Source: Ardenticatenaceae bacterium (GTDB lineage: Bacteria > Chloroflexota > Anaerolineae > Promineifilales > Promineifilaceae). Taken from it: a DNA stretch of 64,000 bases. This document shows, in pieces, positions 44,022 to 52,814 of this stretch; positions within the stretch are counted from its first letter, which is position 1, and the number at the start of each line of letters is the position of its first letter. Both the position numbers and the translations under genes were made by a program. The notes under the pieces were generated by a model, which was not told where the DNA came from, ran no database searches, and saw only the letters and a list, made by a program, of their open reading frames with translations. The stretch covers positions 3,968,001-4,032,000 of the forward strand of contig JACKBQ010000001.1 of the NCBI GenBank assembly GCA_020634455.1. Reading direction: 5' to 3'.

Positions 44022-46090
44022 TAGGGGCATGGTCCTTTAAACATACCAATGTAGGCTAGATCGTTAGGGGGTACGATACCATTAAGCACACCATACCAAT
44101 CCTCGTTGTCAATGGAAATACAAGCGCTTACGCTGTAAACGCCCGCAGGCACATTGTTGAAAATGTAATAACCATTTATATCTGTGGACGTTGCGGCAAT
44201 CACCGTGGAGCCATTAATCAGTTTAATAATAGCTCGGTATTGTGGAATAAATTTTTCAGTGACGATAATTGCAAAGCCGCTAACTTCATTGACACCATTG
44301 CCAACAGTTGTAGGTGTTGGCGTCGGGCCAGGCGTGACATTGGACATGGGTAACGGCTGAGTGATATTGTTTGTTTCTGAAGCTTCAGAAATTTGCCGAA
44401 CCGAGTCTACCATGCCATAAACTTGATGATTGGTGGGATCATTGTTAAAGCCAAGTGGCGAGGTAATGGTAATCACCCGGCTGGCACCACCCGGCAAGTT
44501 GCTGACGGCCGAATACCCATCCGTTTGGTTTAAGGGAATACGGTCTGTCAAAATGGTGGTTGGATCCAGAAAGAGATCGACAAAAAACTGGTTGTCCACC
44601 GGTTCTGTGCCCGTGTTGGTAATGACAACGCTGAAGGCTAACGGCTGGTACGCCACAATGGGTGGCGTGCTGATTAACTTTGGCGGGGCAACGGCAATAA
44701 GGTCTGCAGGTGCCGTTGTCGCTGAAGGAACTGGTGTTGGCGTGCTGGTTGGCTGATTGACGCAGGGAACGGTGAAACTGACCGTACTGGTTGCCCCATT
44801 GACCCCAGAAATTGCCTGAATTTGATAAGTTCCTGTGGTGACATTGTTTCTGGTATAAACGAATGAGACAGAACCAGTGTGTTGGTTGGCAGCTACCTGA
44901 TAGATATTTTGTGTGCCCTGCCAAAAAACAGTGACCGATTGGTTTACAGGCCAATTAAAACCCCGAATATTTAGCTGAACGGTTGGTCCAGGCCCGCAAT
45001 CTGGCGATACCGTTAGATAAGGGGCCGAAGGCGTTGGTGTATTTGTGGACGCCGGGGTATTGGTTGGCGTATTTGTGGGTACAGGTGTCACGGTTGGTGT
45101 AGGCGTCGAGGTGGGTGGCGTGCCTACTATGATTGTGGTGTCTGCATTATCTGGTACACCATTTTGGAATACCAGTAATACATTCCCGATTTCATTGCTG
45201 GTGAGGCTGGGGTTCAAGTTAATGGAAGCAAAGCCGAGGCAGGCATGGCCATCAAACGGCCCTAAAAGCGTACCGGAACCCAAGGTCTGGCCAGTTGTAA
45301 GGTTAATTATTGAAACCGTAATGCCAACATCCCCGGTAACAAACACAAAATTATTGCCAGAAACGGCCGAACCTTCAAATTCAACATCGCAGCGTGGCGG
45401 TGTGGCCGTGTAGGTTGGCGTATTCGACGGGCCAGGGGTGGGTGTGTTTGAGGGCGTGGGCGAGGGCGTGGGCGAGGGTGTGACCCCCGGCGTAGGCACT
45501 GGCGGCAGGTTTGGCGGGAGCGCAGCCCCCTCGTTGCCAGAGCCGCCCAAGTTACCAAAAGTTTCATTATTTAATGTTTCCTGCCCAAAAACCGGGATGG
45601 AGGGAATAATGGGACGGAAAAATGGTGTGATGATGGGCACGCGGTACGTAACCCGCACAATGACAGGCATACTTGGATTGCCCGCAAAATCATATTGAAG
45701 CTGGCCCGATTGATCCACGCCCCACACTTCGATATTGTAATAGTTGTCATCTTCAAAAATGGTTGTTTGCTCATCAATGGGAAGGCCAGACAAACCTTCG
45801 TGAGTGCGCTCAATGACCGAGGCTAAACGCAAATCGGTGCACACATCTCTGTCGGTCACCTGGAATTTGGGAACGCCAAAATCTACCGCACAATTTGGCG
45901 CTTCCGATTGGCCGGTAATGGCGTAGCGTGCGCCTTCGCGGGCTGCATTTTGCACCGTGTTCCACGCCCACAAAATGCGGGCGCTTTCGATGATGAGGAA
46001 GATCATCATGAGTAGCACGGTGATGATGAGCGCAAATTCGACGAGGGCTTGTCCGGGCGAGTCGTTGAATCGTTTTCTAAAATCAGTCAT
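44021..46090 (-). CDS. TadE-like protein fused to Ig-like, CARDB and carboxypeptidase-regulatory-like domains
   Basis: A 689-residue protein. The TadE signature PGQALVEFALIITVLLMMIFLIIESARILWAW (about 12-43) and AAREGARYAI are at the N-terminus. Three Thr-Pro linkers separate beta-sandwich modules (about 230-330, 370-445, and a CARDB-like 470-590). The C-terminus (about 605-689) has ATSTDINGYYIFNNVPAGVYSVSA, typical of carboxypeptidase-regulatory-like folds. First gene of the cluster; start at 46090 without strong ribosome site. Surface adhesin or pilus tip component is the likely role. Confidence 0.78.
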   Translation of the reverse strand: MTDFRKRFNDSPGQALVEFALIITVLLMMIFLIIESARILWAWNTVQNAAREGARYAITGQSEAPNCAVDFGVPKFQVTDRDVCTDLRLASVIERTHEGLSGLPIDEQTTIFEDDNYYNIEVWGVDQSGQLQYDFAGNPSMPVIVRVTYRVPIITPFFRPIIPSIPVFGQETLNNETFGNLGGSGNEGAALPPNLPPVPTPGVTPSPTPSPTPSNTPTPGPSNTPTYTATPPRCDVEFEGSAVSGNNFVFVTGDVGITVSIINLTTGQTLGSGTLLGPFDGHACLGFASINLNPSLTSNEIGNVLLVFQNGVPDNADTTIIVGTPPTSTPTPTVTPVPTNTPTNTPASTNTPTPSAPYLTVSPDCGPGPTVQLNIRGFNWPVNQSVTVFWQGTQNIYQVAANQHTGSVSFVYTRNNVTTGTYQIQAISGVNGATSTVSFTVPCVNQPTSTPTPVPSATTAPADLIAVAPPKLISTPPIVAYQPLAFSVVITNTGTEPVDNQFFVDLFLDPTTILTDRIPLNQTDGYSAVSNLPGGASRVITITSPLGFNNDPTNHQVYGMVDSVRQISEASETNNITQPLPMSNVTPGPTPTPTTVGNGVNEVSGFAIIVTEKFIPQYRAIIKLINGSTVIAATSTDINGYYIFNNVPAGVYSVSACISIDNEDWYGVLNGIVPPNDLAYIGMFKGPCP

Positions 46091-46270
46091 GAGCAATTTA
46101 CTCTATTGGTATGCCAGTTGGGAAAGATTCCATCAAAATCCGGTTTCCGGTATACTGGTTTGCGATTGTTTGCTTGTAAAGATATTCAGTCACGCTTAAT
46201 AGATTATCAGAAGCGTGTCAATCTGGCGTTGATCAAGCGTTGATCTTGGGCGTTTTTGCGAACGAATGTC

Positions 46271-47881
46271 ATGACAAAAGTACTGAAATTGGCCCTGTTG
46301 GGGCCGCTGCACATCACAATTGACGATGAACCGTTGATTGGGTTGGATTCTGGCAAGGCGCAGGCGTTGCTGTGCTTTCTGGCGGTAAACGGCCGTTCCC
46401 ATTCCCGTCACGCTTTAGCCAATCTTTTGTGGGGGGAACTGCCTGAATCTGACGCCCGGCGTAACCTGCGGGGCGAGCTGCTGAAGCTGCGCCGACTCCT
46501 GGAACCGTACTTGCAAATCAGCCATCAAACCATTGCCCTCAATCCAGAAGCGGCCGTTTGGGTAGATACGGCCGTTTTCCAACAAAGTATTCGCAGCGGT
46601 GAAAAACAAGGGGGCGATTTGCAAACGGCCGTTCAGCTCTATCGCGGTGAATTTTTGCAAGAGTTTTACATCCGGCAGGCCCCAGAATTCGACAACTGGT
46701 TGCAGGAACAGCGCAGCTGGTTTCATACCCAGGCAATCCTCGCCCACGATGCGTGGGCCGCCCAATTGCAGGCCCAAGGCGCGTTTGCCGAGGGCATCCG
46801 CATGGCGCGGCAGCTTTTAAGGTTGGAGCCAACCCGCGAAGCCAGCCACCGCCTGCTCATGGAACTGCTTGCCAGCGACGGCCAGCGCCCCGCAGCCCTG
46901 CACCAATTTGAGCAATGCCAGCAAATTTTAGCGGCTGAGTTTGGCGTAGATGTTTCGGGGGAAACGGCCGTACTCCATGAGCAAATTCGCTCTGGAAACT
47001 ATGACAAGGTGACAAGGGGACAAGGTGACAAGGTGAAAGAGGTCACCTTGTCACCCGGTCACCTCGCGATGTCCTCATCGCACAACCCTTCACCCTTCAT
47101 TGCTGGCCCACCCATCACCGAACCGAGCCACTTCTTCGGGCGCGAGCGGGAACTCAAACGCCTGGGAATGCTGCTGCGGCAACGGCCGTTGCAAAATGCG
47201 GCTATCATCGGACCACGCCGCAGTGGCAAAACGTCGCTGCTGCATTATTTGCGGCTGGCGGATTGGCTGCCGCAGGCCAGCGGCTACCGCTGGATTTTTG
47301 TGGATTTTCAGGATGCGCGGCTGGGGCGGCAGGAGACGCTCCTGCGCACGCTGCTCACGGAAATGGACCTGGACGTGCCCGAACCGTGCCATCTGGAAAG
47401 CTTCATGGATGTTGTGAGCGACAATCTGAATCGACCCACCGTCATTTTGTTCGACGAGCTGGGCGTGGCTCTGACCCGCTACCCCGAACTGGACGACGCT
47501 TTTTGGGAAAGTTTGCGCTCCCTGGCGACCAATCAGGTGGACGGCAACCTTGGTTTTGTGCTGTCCAGCGCCCAGCCGCCGGACGTGCTGGCCCAGCACC
47601 AGGGGATGGGATCACCCTTTTTCAACATTTTTGGTTATACGGCCGTTCTCGGTCCACTCTCCGAAGAAGGGGCAAAAAGCCTCATCGCCACCGCGCCCAT
47701 CAAGTTTGCGGTGCGAGATGTTGAGTGGATTTTGACGGAAAGCGGCCGTTGGCCCATGCCGCTGCAAATTCTCTGCCGCGAGCGCCTGCTGGCCCTCAGC
47801 GAAGGCGAAACCGGCGACGAATGGCGCGAAGAGGCGCTGCGGCAGTTGGAACCGTTAAGGCGCATGACCAGTGAACGGTAA
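46271..47881 (+). CDS. SARP/BTAD regulator fused to AAA/STAND-type ATPase
   Basis: Start set at ATG 46271. The 536-residue protein has an N-terminal winged-helix DNA-binding part (about 1-95: LALLGPLHITIDDE, HALANLLWGELPESDARRNL), a BTAD helical domain (about 100-245), a linker, and an archaeal-type ATPase domain (about 280-530). The ATPase has FFGRERELKRL, P-loop GPRRSGKTSLL, and Walker B VILFDELGVAL. The linker (about 244-275) is encoded by a palindromic repeat. Divergent from the Tad-like cluster with a 180-base gap, so it may regulate that cluster or the ATPase gene downstream. Confidence 0.87.
   Translation: MTKVLKLALLGPLHITIDDEPLIGLDSGKAQALLCFLAVNGRSHSRHALANLLWGELPESDARRNLRGELLKLRRLLEPYLQISHQTIALNPEAAVWVDTAVFQQSIRSGEKQGGDLQTAVQLYRGEFLQEFYIRQAPEFDNWLQEQRSWFHTQAILAHDAWAAQLQAQGAFAEGIRMARQLLRLEPTREASHRLLMELLASDGQRPAALHQFEQCQQILAAEFGVDVSGETAVLHEQIRSGNYDKVTRGQGDKVKEVTLSPGHLAMSSSHNPSPFIAGPPITEPSHFFGRERELKRLGMLLRQRPLQNAAIIGPRRSGKTSLLHYLRLADWLPQASGYRWIFVDFQDARLGRQETLLRTLLTEMDLDVPEPCHLESFMDVVSDNLNRPTVILFDELGVALTRYPELDDAFWESLRSLATNQVDGNLGFVLSSAQPPDVLAQHQGMGSPFFNIFGYTAVLGPLSEEGAKSLIATAPIKFAVRDVEWILTESGRWPMPLQILCRERLLALSEGETGDEWREEALRQLEPLRRMTSER
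47002..47062. repeat. Palindromic repeat inserted in frame in the SARP gene
   Basis: Tandem CAAGGTGA-like words with a perfect 13-bp stem (GGTGACAAGGTGA at 47024-47036, TCACCTTGTCACC at 47043-47055). It has the formulaic style of the intergenic hairpins but lies inside the frame and encodes the low-complexity linker between the BTAD and ATPase domains. Confidence 0.75.
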
Positions 47882-47970
47882 TCGGTGAACCGTAATCGGT
47901 GAACGGTAATCCGTGAACCGACCATCGATAACCGATTACCGACCACCGATAACCGACCACCGAATACCGA
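47882..47970. repeat. Intergenic tandem/inverted repeat (ACCGATTACCG family)
   Basis: About five direct copies of a word near CGGTGAACCGTAAT on the left, and copies of its complement (ATAACCGATTACCGACCACC) on the right. The block starts at the SARP stop and fills the gap to the next ATG. Related to 21268-21315. Confidence 0.8.
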
Positions 47971-50718
47971 ATGAGTGACACCCTCCGCAACCGCTACACC
48001 GACGCCCCCACGCTGACTGGCAATTTGCTGACCGGCAGCGTGCGGTTGCTGTTCTGGCTCTTTTTTCACCCCTCGGCCTGGCGCAACCACCTCAAGCGCA
48101 TTGACGGCACGCTGTCCCCTTATTTTAGCCTGGCTGATTTAAAGCGCGGGCAGTGGACGAATACGGCCGTTCTCCGCTTCCTGCTCATGACCTTTTTTGC
48201 CTGGCCGCTGCTGGTGGGGCTGTTGCTAGGGCTGCTGCTCTGGCTGCTCAATCTGCCCCCGACGGCGCTGCTGCTGGGCGTCATGCTTGGCATCGCCGTG
48301 GGGCTGATTGTGGGGCTGGCGGCCAGCATCGCGGGCAGCGTGGCGATTGGCGTGACGGTGGGCATGGCCACCGGCTTTGCCCTGGGGCTGGGCGGGGCGC
48401 TGCTGCTCCGCGCCGCGGGCGACTTGGTGCTGAATGGCGCGCCCATCGCTCTGGAAATCGCCATCAGCAGCTTGATTGGAGCGACGAGCGGGCTGGCGGG
48501 CGGGCTGGCCTACGGCGTCGGCGTGGGCGTGACGCGGGAAGAGATGGTGCAGGAAGCGGCTTCCGTTTCCGTTTTGCGGCAGGTGAGCGGCATGGTGGTG
48601 GGCATCCTCATCGGGCTGGCCGCTGGATTTTTGGCGCGACTACTGGAGGGCGGCTGGGTAACGGTATTGCTCTCTGCAATACCGTTTGGCGTGGCCGTGG
48701 GCTGGCGCAGTCAAAGTTGGCGGCGGGGTTTGGTGGCGGGGGTGCTGGTGGGAACGGCCGTTTGGCTGGCAGGTGGTGTGCCATCGGCAACGGCCGTTGG
48801 CGGATTGGTCCAGGCGCTGGCGTTTGTCGCTTTTGTGGCCGCGCTGTTTGCCCTGCCTTACGTGCTGGCTGAGAAGATTGCGGGCACCTGGGCGGGCGGT
48901 CTGGCCGGGGCGCTGGGCAGCGGCGCGGGGCTGTTCCTCTTTGCTACCGATGGTGCGTCGTATGGCCCGTTTTTGTCGTTTGGCCTGGCCGGGATTTTGC
49001 TGGGGCTGACCCTGGCCTGGTGGCGACCCGTCCTGCTTTACCCATTTTTGCTCATCTGGAACCGCATCCTGTACCAGCTGGATGTGCAGCGGGCGGATGA
49101 TGCGGCGAAACGGCCGCTGCTGCGCTGGCACTCGGCCTTTTGGGACGAATTTCAACGCCTGCCGCTGCTCAATTTGGACGCTCACCTGCTGCTGACCATC
49201 CACAAAAACCTGGCCGAGGGGCGCACGGCGATGGCCTACCTCACCGGCACGCGGCAGCGCTGGGCGGCCCAATCGGCCCAAATTGAGCTGGATGCGCGGC
49301 AGTTGGAATTGTGTGAAACGGCCGTGCAAATTGCCGAGGTACATCCCGGATTGGCGGCGGGCGATCTGGTCGGCCCGGCCAGCGCCCTGCTGCGCAGCTT
49401 CAGCCGCCTCAGCACCGACGTGGCCGCCGCCTTGCAGCAGGAAAGCGCCTACAACCAGCGCCTCGCCCTGCACGCCGTCGAGGATCGGCTGGATGGGCTT
49501 TTGCGCGAACTCACCCGCAGCAATGAGCCCTACGCCGCCCGCTTCCGCCCGATTGCCGCCAACTGGCGGCACATCATCGGTGAAAAAGGGGCGCGGCTGG
49601 CCGAGGAGGCGGAGCTGCGTCAGGAGATTGACAGTCCGTACATCATCGGCGTGCCGCTAACGGAGAAGCAGGCGATTTTTATCGGGCGGCAGGACGTGAG
49701 CAGCCGGATCGAGCAGCTGTTGCTGGACCGCCGCCAGCCGCCGCTGCTGCTTTACGGCCAGCGGCGCGTAGGCAAAACGTCGCTGCTGAACAATTTGGGG
49801 CGGCTGCTGCCTAGCAGCATCGTACCCCTGTTTGTTGATTTGCAAGGACCGGCTTCACGCGCCAAGGATGAGGCAGGCTTTTTGTACAACGTGGCGCGCA
49901 GCATGGTGCAGTCGGCCAAACGGCAGCGGGGCGTGGCGCTGCCAACCCTTAGCCGCGAGCAGCTGCACGACGACCCGTTCACCCGCTTCGACGAGTGGCT
50001 GGATGAAGTAGAAGCGGCCCTTGGTGGGCAAACGGCGCTGCTGATGCTGGACGAGTTCGAGGCGCTGGAGCGGGTGCTGGCCTTGCAGCGCTTCGACGAG
50101 GAGATTGTGCTGGGGATGCTGCGCCATCTCATCCAGCACCGGCCCAAATTTAAGGTGCTGCTCTCCGGCTCACACACGCTGGCGGAATTTTCGCGCTGGT
50201 CCAGCTATTTGATTAACGTGCAGGTGGTGCACATCGGCTACCTGCACCCGGACGAGGCGCGGCAGCTAGTGGAAACACCGGTGCAGAATTTTGCCCTGCG
50301 CTACGAACCGGCCGCCAGCCAGCGGGTGCTGGACCTCACGCGGGGGCATCCGTTCCTGGTGCAGCTGCTTTGCGCCGAGATTGTGGCCCTGAAAAATGAG
50401 CAGCCCCCGGCGCAGCGTCGCTTGGCAACGGTGGGGGATGTGGAAACGGCCGTGCCCGAAGCGCTCATCCACGGCAGCTTTTTCTTCGCCGACATGCGCA
50501 ACCAGACGGACGAGGTGGGCGGGCAGGTGCTGCATCTGCTGGCGCAAGCGGGCGAAAAGCAAGCGCTTTCGCGTAGCGAGTTGGAGGGGGCGATGGGTGG
50601 CACGGAGCTCAACCAAACCCTCACCCAACTCCAGCAGCGCGAACTCATCGAGCCACACGGTGACGGCCTGCGCTTCCAAATTGAGCTGGTGCGTCGTTGG
50701 TTTGTGGCGCAGGGGTGA
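47971..50718 (+). CDS. Polytopic membrane protein with C-terminal AAA/STAND-type ATPase
   Basis: A 915-residue protein. After a soluble start, residues about 60-385 hold many Gly-rich helices. A helical region (about 400-565) follows, then an ATPase domain (about 565-820) with IFIGRQDVSSRIEQLL, P-loop GQRRVGKTSLL and Walker B ALLMLDEFEAL, and a C-terminal winged-helix-like part (about 845-915). The ATPase is of the same class as that in the SARP gene just upstream, so the two may form a two-component signalling unit. A degenerate copy of its last 83 bases lies at 52229-52311. Confidence 0.83.
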   Translation: MSDTLRNRYTDAPTLTGNLLTGSVRLLFWLFFHPSAWRNHLKRIDGTLSPYFSLADLKRGQWTNTAVLRFLLMTFFAWPLLVGLLLGLLLWLLNLPPTALLLGVMLGIAVGLIVGLAASIAGSVAIGVTVGMATGFALGLGGALLLRAAGDLVLNGAPIALEIAISSLIGATSGLAGGLAYGVGVGVTREEMVQEAASVSVLRQVSGMVVGILIGLAAGFLARLLEGGWVTVLLSAIPFGVAVGWRSQSWRRGLVAGVLVGTAVWLAGGVPSATAVGGLVQALAFVAFVAALFALPYVLAEKIAGTWAGGLAGALGSGAGLFLFATDGASYGPFLSFGLAGILLGLTLAWWRPVLLYPFLLIWNRILYQLDVQRADDAAKRPLLRWHSAFWDEFQRLPLLNLDAHLLLTIHKNLAEGRTAMAYLTGTRQRWAAQSAQIELDARQLELCETAVQIAEVHPGLAAGDLVGPASALLRSFSRLSTDVAAALQQESAYNQRLALHAVEDRLDGLLRELTRSNEPYAARFRPIAANWRHIIGEKGARLAEEAELRQEIDSPYIIGVPLTEKQAIFIGRQDVSSRIEQLLLDRRQPPLLLYGQRRVGKTSLLNNLGRLLPSSIVPLFVDLQGPASRAKDEAGFLYNVARSMVQSAKRQRGVALPTLSREQLHDDPFTRFDEWLDEVEAALGGQTALLMLDEFEALERVLALQRFDEEIVLGMLRHLIQHRPKFKVLLSGSHTLAEFSRWSSYLINVQVVHIGYLHPDEARQLVETPVQNFALRYEPAASQRVLDLTRGHPFLVQLLCAEIVALKNEQPPAQRRLATVGDVETAVPEALIHGSFFFADMRNQTDEVGGQVLHLLAQAGEKQALSRSELEGAMGGTELNQTLTQLQQRELIEPHGDGLRFQIELVRRWFVAQG

Positions 50719-50720
50719 GA
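50638..50720 (+). repeat. Direct repeat, copy 1 (3' end of ATPase gene)
   Basis: Eighty-three bases covering the last 27 codons and stop of the membrane ATPase gene. Copy 2 at 52229-52311 has four mismatches. The copies frame the 167-residue protein gene and the first toxin-antitoxin pair. Confidence 0.95.
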
Positions 50721-50749
50721 AATAGGTTTTAATGTTCCAAGGGGATTAA

Positions 50750-51253
50750 ATGGGAAAGCAAGTAAATTTTTACATGTTGCCAGAAGATCAATTAGCGTTT
50801 GAGAAATGGCTAAAAGCAAGAGGGGATGTCTGTTTCCTTAAACAACCACAAACAACATCAGAATTAGAAATAGCTGCCACATTGGTGGTTTCAGAAATGG
50901 GAAAAACTTGGCTTGATGTTTACCTGGCGCGGCCTATCGATCTTGAAGATGTACTTGTGGATTTTATACCCACCCAAAATTATTGGCTTGTTGACGACAG
51001 CCAATCCCCAGTTGTCGAATTTGGAAGATGTTTTTATGATGGCAGAGTTCTCGGCAGGGGGCGTCTTTATTTTCGAACTGGATTTTTGAGTGAGGACGAA
51101 GTAGAAAAAGAGCTCGAATTTGCTAAATGGGCTGGTAAATTGCTGAGATGGATACGCGCACATTACGAGAGGGATCCTAAGACAGGTATTTATATCGCCC
51201 CGCATGCTAAAAATTGGGTACTAAATGAGGGCGGGCAGCTAAGAATTGTTTAG
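50750..51253 (+). CDS. Hypothetical protein, 167 residues (first cassette payload)
   Basis: ATG follows AAGGGGA at about five bases. The product is acidic and soluble with no signal peptide. Visible features are YMLPEDQLAFEKWLKARGDV at the start, FGRCFYDGRVLGRGRLYFR in the middle and a long helix LSEDEVEKELEFAKWAGKLL. I do not recognise the family. A/T-richer than the ATPase gene, with no ACGGCCGT copy, so it looks acquired. Confidence 0.75.
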   Translation: MGKQVNFYMLPEDQLAFEKWLKARGDVCFLKQPQTTSELEIAATLVVSEMGKTWLDVYLARPIDLEDVLVDFIPTQNYWLVDDSQSPVVEFGRCFYDGRVLGRGRLYFRTGFLSEDEVEKELEFAKWAGKLLRWIRAHYERDPKTGIYIAPHAKNWVLNEGGQLRIV

Positions 51254-51312
51254 GCTGTCCCTTTTTCCGAATCAGGTATAAAACTTTGACCATCTGCGGC
51301 TCAGTCCCTTGC

Positions 51313-51404
51313 CGCGTTGCCAATTTCAGTTTGATGAACTTTCGGGTTTTGGGGTGGGTTGTTTTTCACAAGGAAGCAGGCGAGGGGGAGAGGGTGGGAA
51401 ACGG
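51313..51404 (+). repeat. Cassette tail repeat, copy 1
   Basis: About 92 bases beginning CGCGTTGCCAATTTC and ending GAGGGTGGGAAACGG. Copy 2 at 52678-52767 is clearly homologous but more diverged than the 83-base repeat, with small indels. Each copy follows a payload gene and precedes a toxin-antitoxin module. Confidence 0.85.
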
Positions 51405-51440
51405 GCGTTCGTTTACGGGATCCGGCGTGTGACAATTTTG

Positions 51441-51469
51441 TTGACGATTGAACCTGCAACCAGTATGAT
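51441..51469 (+). promoter_or_regulatory. Leaderless promoter of the UPF0175/DUF3368 pair
   Basis: TTGACG (51441-51446), 17 bases, TATGAT (51464-51469). The ATG at 51476 follows after six bases and no Shine-Dalgarno site exists. Confidence 0.65.
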
Positions 51470-51475
51470 GTGGCC

Positions 51476-51724
51476 ATGAACAAGACTCTGGAAATTCCCG
51501 CGGATATTTTAGATTCTGCCCGCCTGACGGTAGACGAGCTAAAGGTTGAGGTGGCTGTGTCGCTTTACGCCCGGGGTCGGCTCTCAATTGGCAAGGCGCG
51601 GGAATTGGCCGAGATGTCTTTGTGGCAGTTCCGGCAGCTGCTGGCCGCCCGCCAAATTTCGCCTCACTTCGACGTTGATAATCTGGCCGAAGACGTCAAT
51701 ACCCTCAATGAACTTTCTGAGTGA
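51476..51724 (+). CDS. UPF0175 family antitoxin
   Basis: An 82-residue protein with the UPF0175 pattern: LEIPADILDSARLTVDELKVEVAVSLYARGRLSIGKARELAEMSLWQF, a helix-turn-helix-like DNA-binding arrangement. Such proteins are antitoxins paired with DUF3368 PIN proteins, as here with a three-base gap. GTG at 51470 is an alternative start. Probably represses its own promoter. Confidence 0.88.
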   Translation: MNKTLEIPADILDSARLTVDELKVEVAVSLYARGRLSIGKARELAEMSLWQFRQLLAARQISPHFDVDNLAEDVNTLNELSE

Positions 51725-51727
51725 AGC

Positions 51728-52213
51728 ATGATTGTTGTTAGCAATACCTCTCCGCTCACCAACCTGGCAGCGATTGGTCAGTTTGCCCTTTTGCATGACC
51801 TGTACGGTACGATTCAAATTGCTCAGGAAGTGTGGGAAGAGTTGAACGCTTTTGGTCACTCTTGGCCGGGAAGCCGAGAAGTTGCCAATGCCTCGTGGAT
51901 TACCCAAACTCAAGTTACAAATCAAGAACTCATTTTGGCACTTCGGCGCGATCTGGATCGTGGTGAAGCCGCGACGATTGCGCTTGCCGTGGAACTCAAG
52001 GCTAATCTGGTGCTGCTGGATGAGCAAGACGGCCGTCGCGCGGCACAACGGATGGGGTTACGGCCGTTTGGTGTTCTGGGCATCTTGCTGGAAGCAAAAA
52101 AGCAGGGGCATGTTTCAGTTGTGAAACCGCTTGTCGAAGAGCTACGTCAGACGGCGGGTTTTTACCTTAGCGATGCCGTGTACCAGTCGGTGTTGAATCT
52201 AGCCCAAGAATAA
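51728..52213 (+). CDS. DUF3368 PIN-like toxin
   Basis: A 161-residue PIN-fold protein starting VVSNTSPLTNLAAIGQF, the typical DUF3368 N-terminus with Asn at the first acidic position. It continues with DRGEAATIALAVEL near residue 77 and NLVLLDEQDGRRAAQRMG near 94, which carry acidic metal-site candidates. Expected to be an RNase inhibited by the UPF0175 partner. It has two ACGGCCGT-like sites. Confidence 0.88.
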   Translation: MIVVSNTSPLTNLAAIGQFALLHDLYGTIQIAQEVWEELNAFGHSWPGSREVANASWITQTQVTNQELILALRRDLDRGEAATIALAVELKANLVLLDEQDGRRAAQRMGLRPFGVLGILLEAKKQGHVSVVKPLVEELRQTAGFYLSDAVYQSVLNLAQE

Positions 52214-52228
52214 AACCAAACAAAATAA

Positions 52229-52311
52229 CGCGAACTCATCGAGCCACACGGCGATGGCCTGCGCTTTCAAATTGAGCTGGTGCGTCGTTGGTTTGTGGGG
52301 CAGGGGTGAGA
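52229..52311 (+). repeat. Direct repeat, copy 2 (orphan 3' end of ATPase gene)
   Basis: Matches 50638-50720 at 79 of 83 positions, including the stop codon, but is cut off from any upstream ATPase sequence. Two of the four differences (GGTGAC/GGCGAT) and a third (TTCCAA/TTTCAA) are silent in the ATPase frame. This suggests that the copy either was once translated or arose by exchange between genes. Confidence 0.95.
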
Positions 52312-52344
52312 GGCAGTTGCGTTACATCAAAGGAAAAAGAAATT

Positions 52345-52641
52345 TTGGAATTAAACTTTGCTAATTTTCTTGTATTGCTATCTTTATTCGCACCAGTTTA
52401 CGTTTTTCGAGCTCAAATTGAGAATTTTGCTAGAAGATCAGGAAAATCATTTTACTTTTTTGGGACCTGTTTCGCGGTTGCCGCCATTGCAATTTTATTT
52501 GTACTGGAGTTCGTGCCCGATGGTACCTGGCAGCTGATTCTTGAGAGCCTCTTCCTGTTTCTTTCTATTATGGCGGGCATTATTTTCAAGCAAACGATTT
52601 GGGAGAGTTTCGGTACAAAGTCTGGAAATGAAGATAATTGA
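52345..52641 (+). CDS. Small membrane protein, 98 residues (second cassette payload)
   Basis: TTG start at 52345 chosen for AAGGA ten bases upstream; longer frames would read through the orphan ATPase end. Three hydrophobic helices (about 5-22, 36-55, 62-82) and a polar tail with WESFGTKSGNEDN. I do not recognise the family. A/T-rich with no ACGGCCGT copy. Confidence 0.6.
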   Translation: MELNFANFLVLLSLFAPVYVFRAQIENFARRSGKSFYFFGTCFAVAAIAILFVLEFVPDGTWQLILESLFLFLSIMAGIIFKQTIWESFGTKSGNEDN

Positions 52642-52677
52642 GCTGGTTCAACACTCCAACTGTGACCGGCCTTTGGT

Positions 52678-52767
52678 CGCGTTGCCAATTTCCCTTCGCT
52701 GAATTTTTGGGTTTTAGCGTGGGTTGTTTTCACAAGTAAGCAGGCGTGCGGAAAGGGTGGGAAACGG
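52678..52767 (+). repeat. Cassette tail repeat, copy 2
   Basis: Homologous to 51313-51404, beginning CGCGTTGCCAATTTC and ending AAGGGTGGGAAACGG. Confidence 0.85.
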
Positions 52768-52814
52768 CCTGTAGGTCAAACTCGTTAGTCTTTGAAAAAT
52801 TAGTTGGGTAAGAT

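Noticed and set aside
50638..52311. Transposon with the 83-base repeats as target-site duplication or terminal repeats
   Set aside because: The repeats are direct, coding and far longer than target-site duplications; no transposase or inverted ends lie between them.
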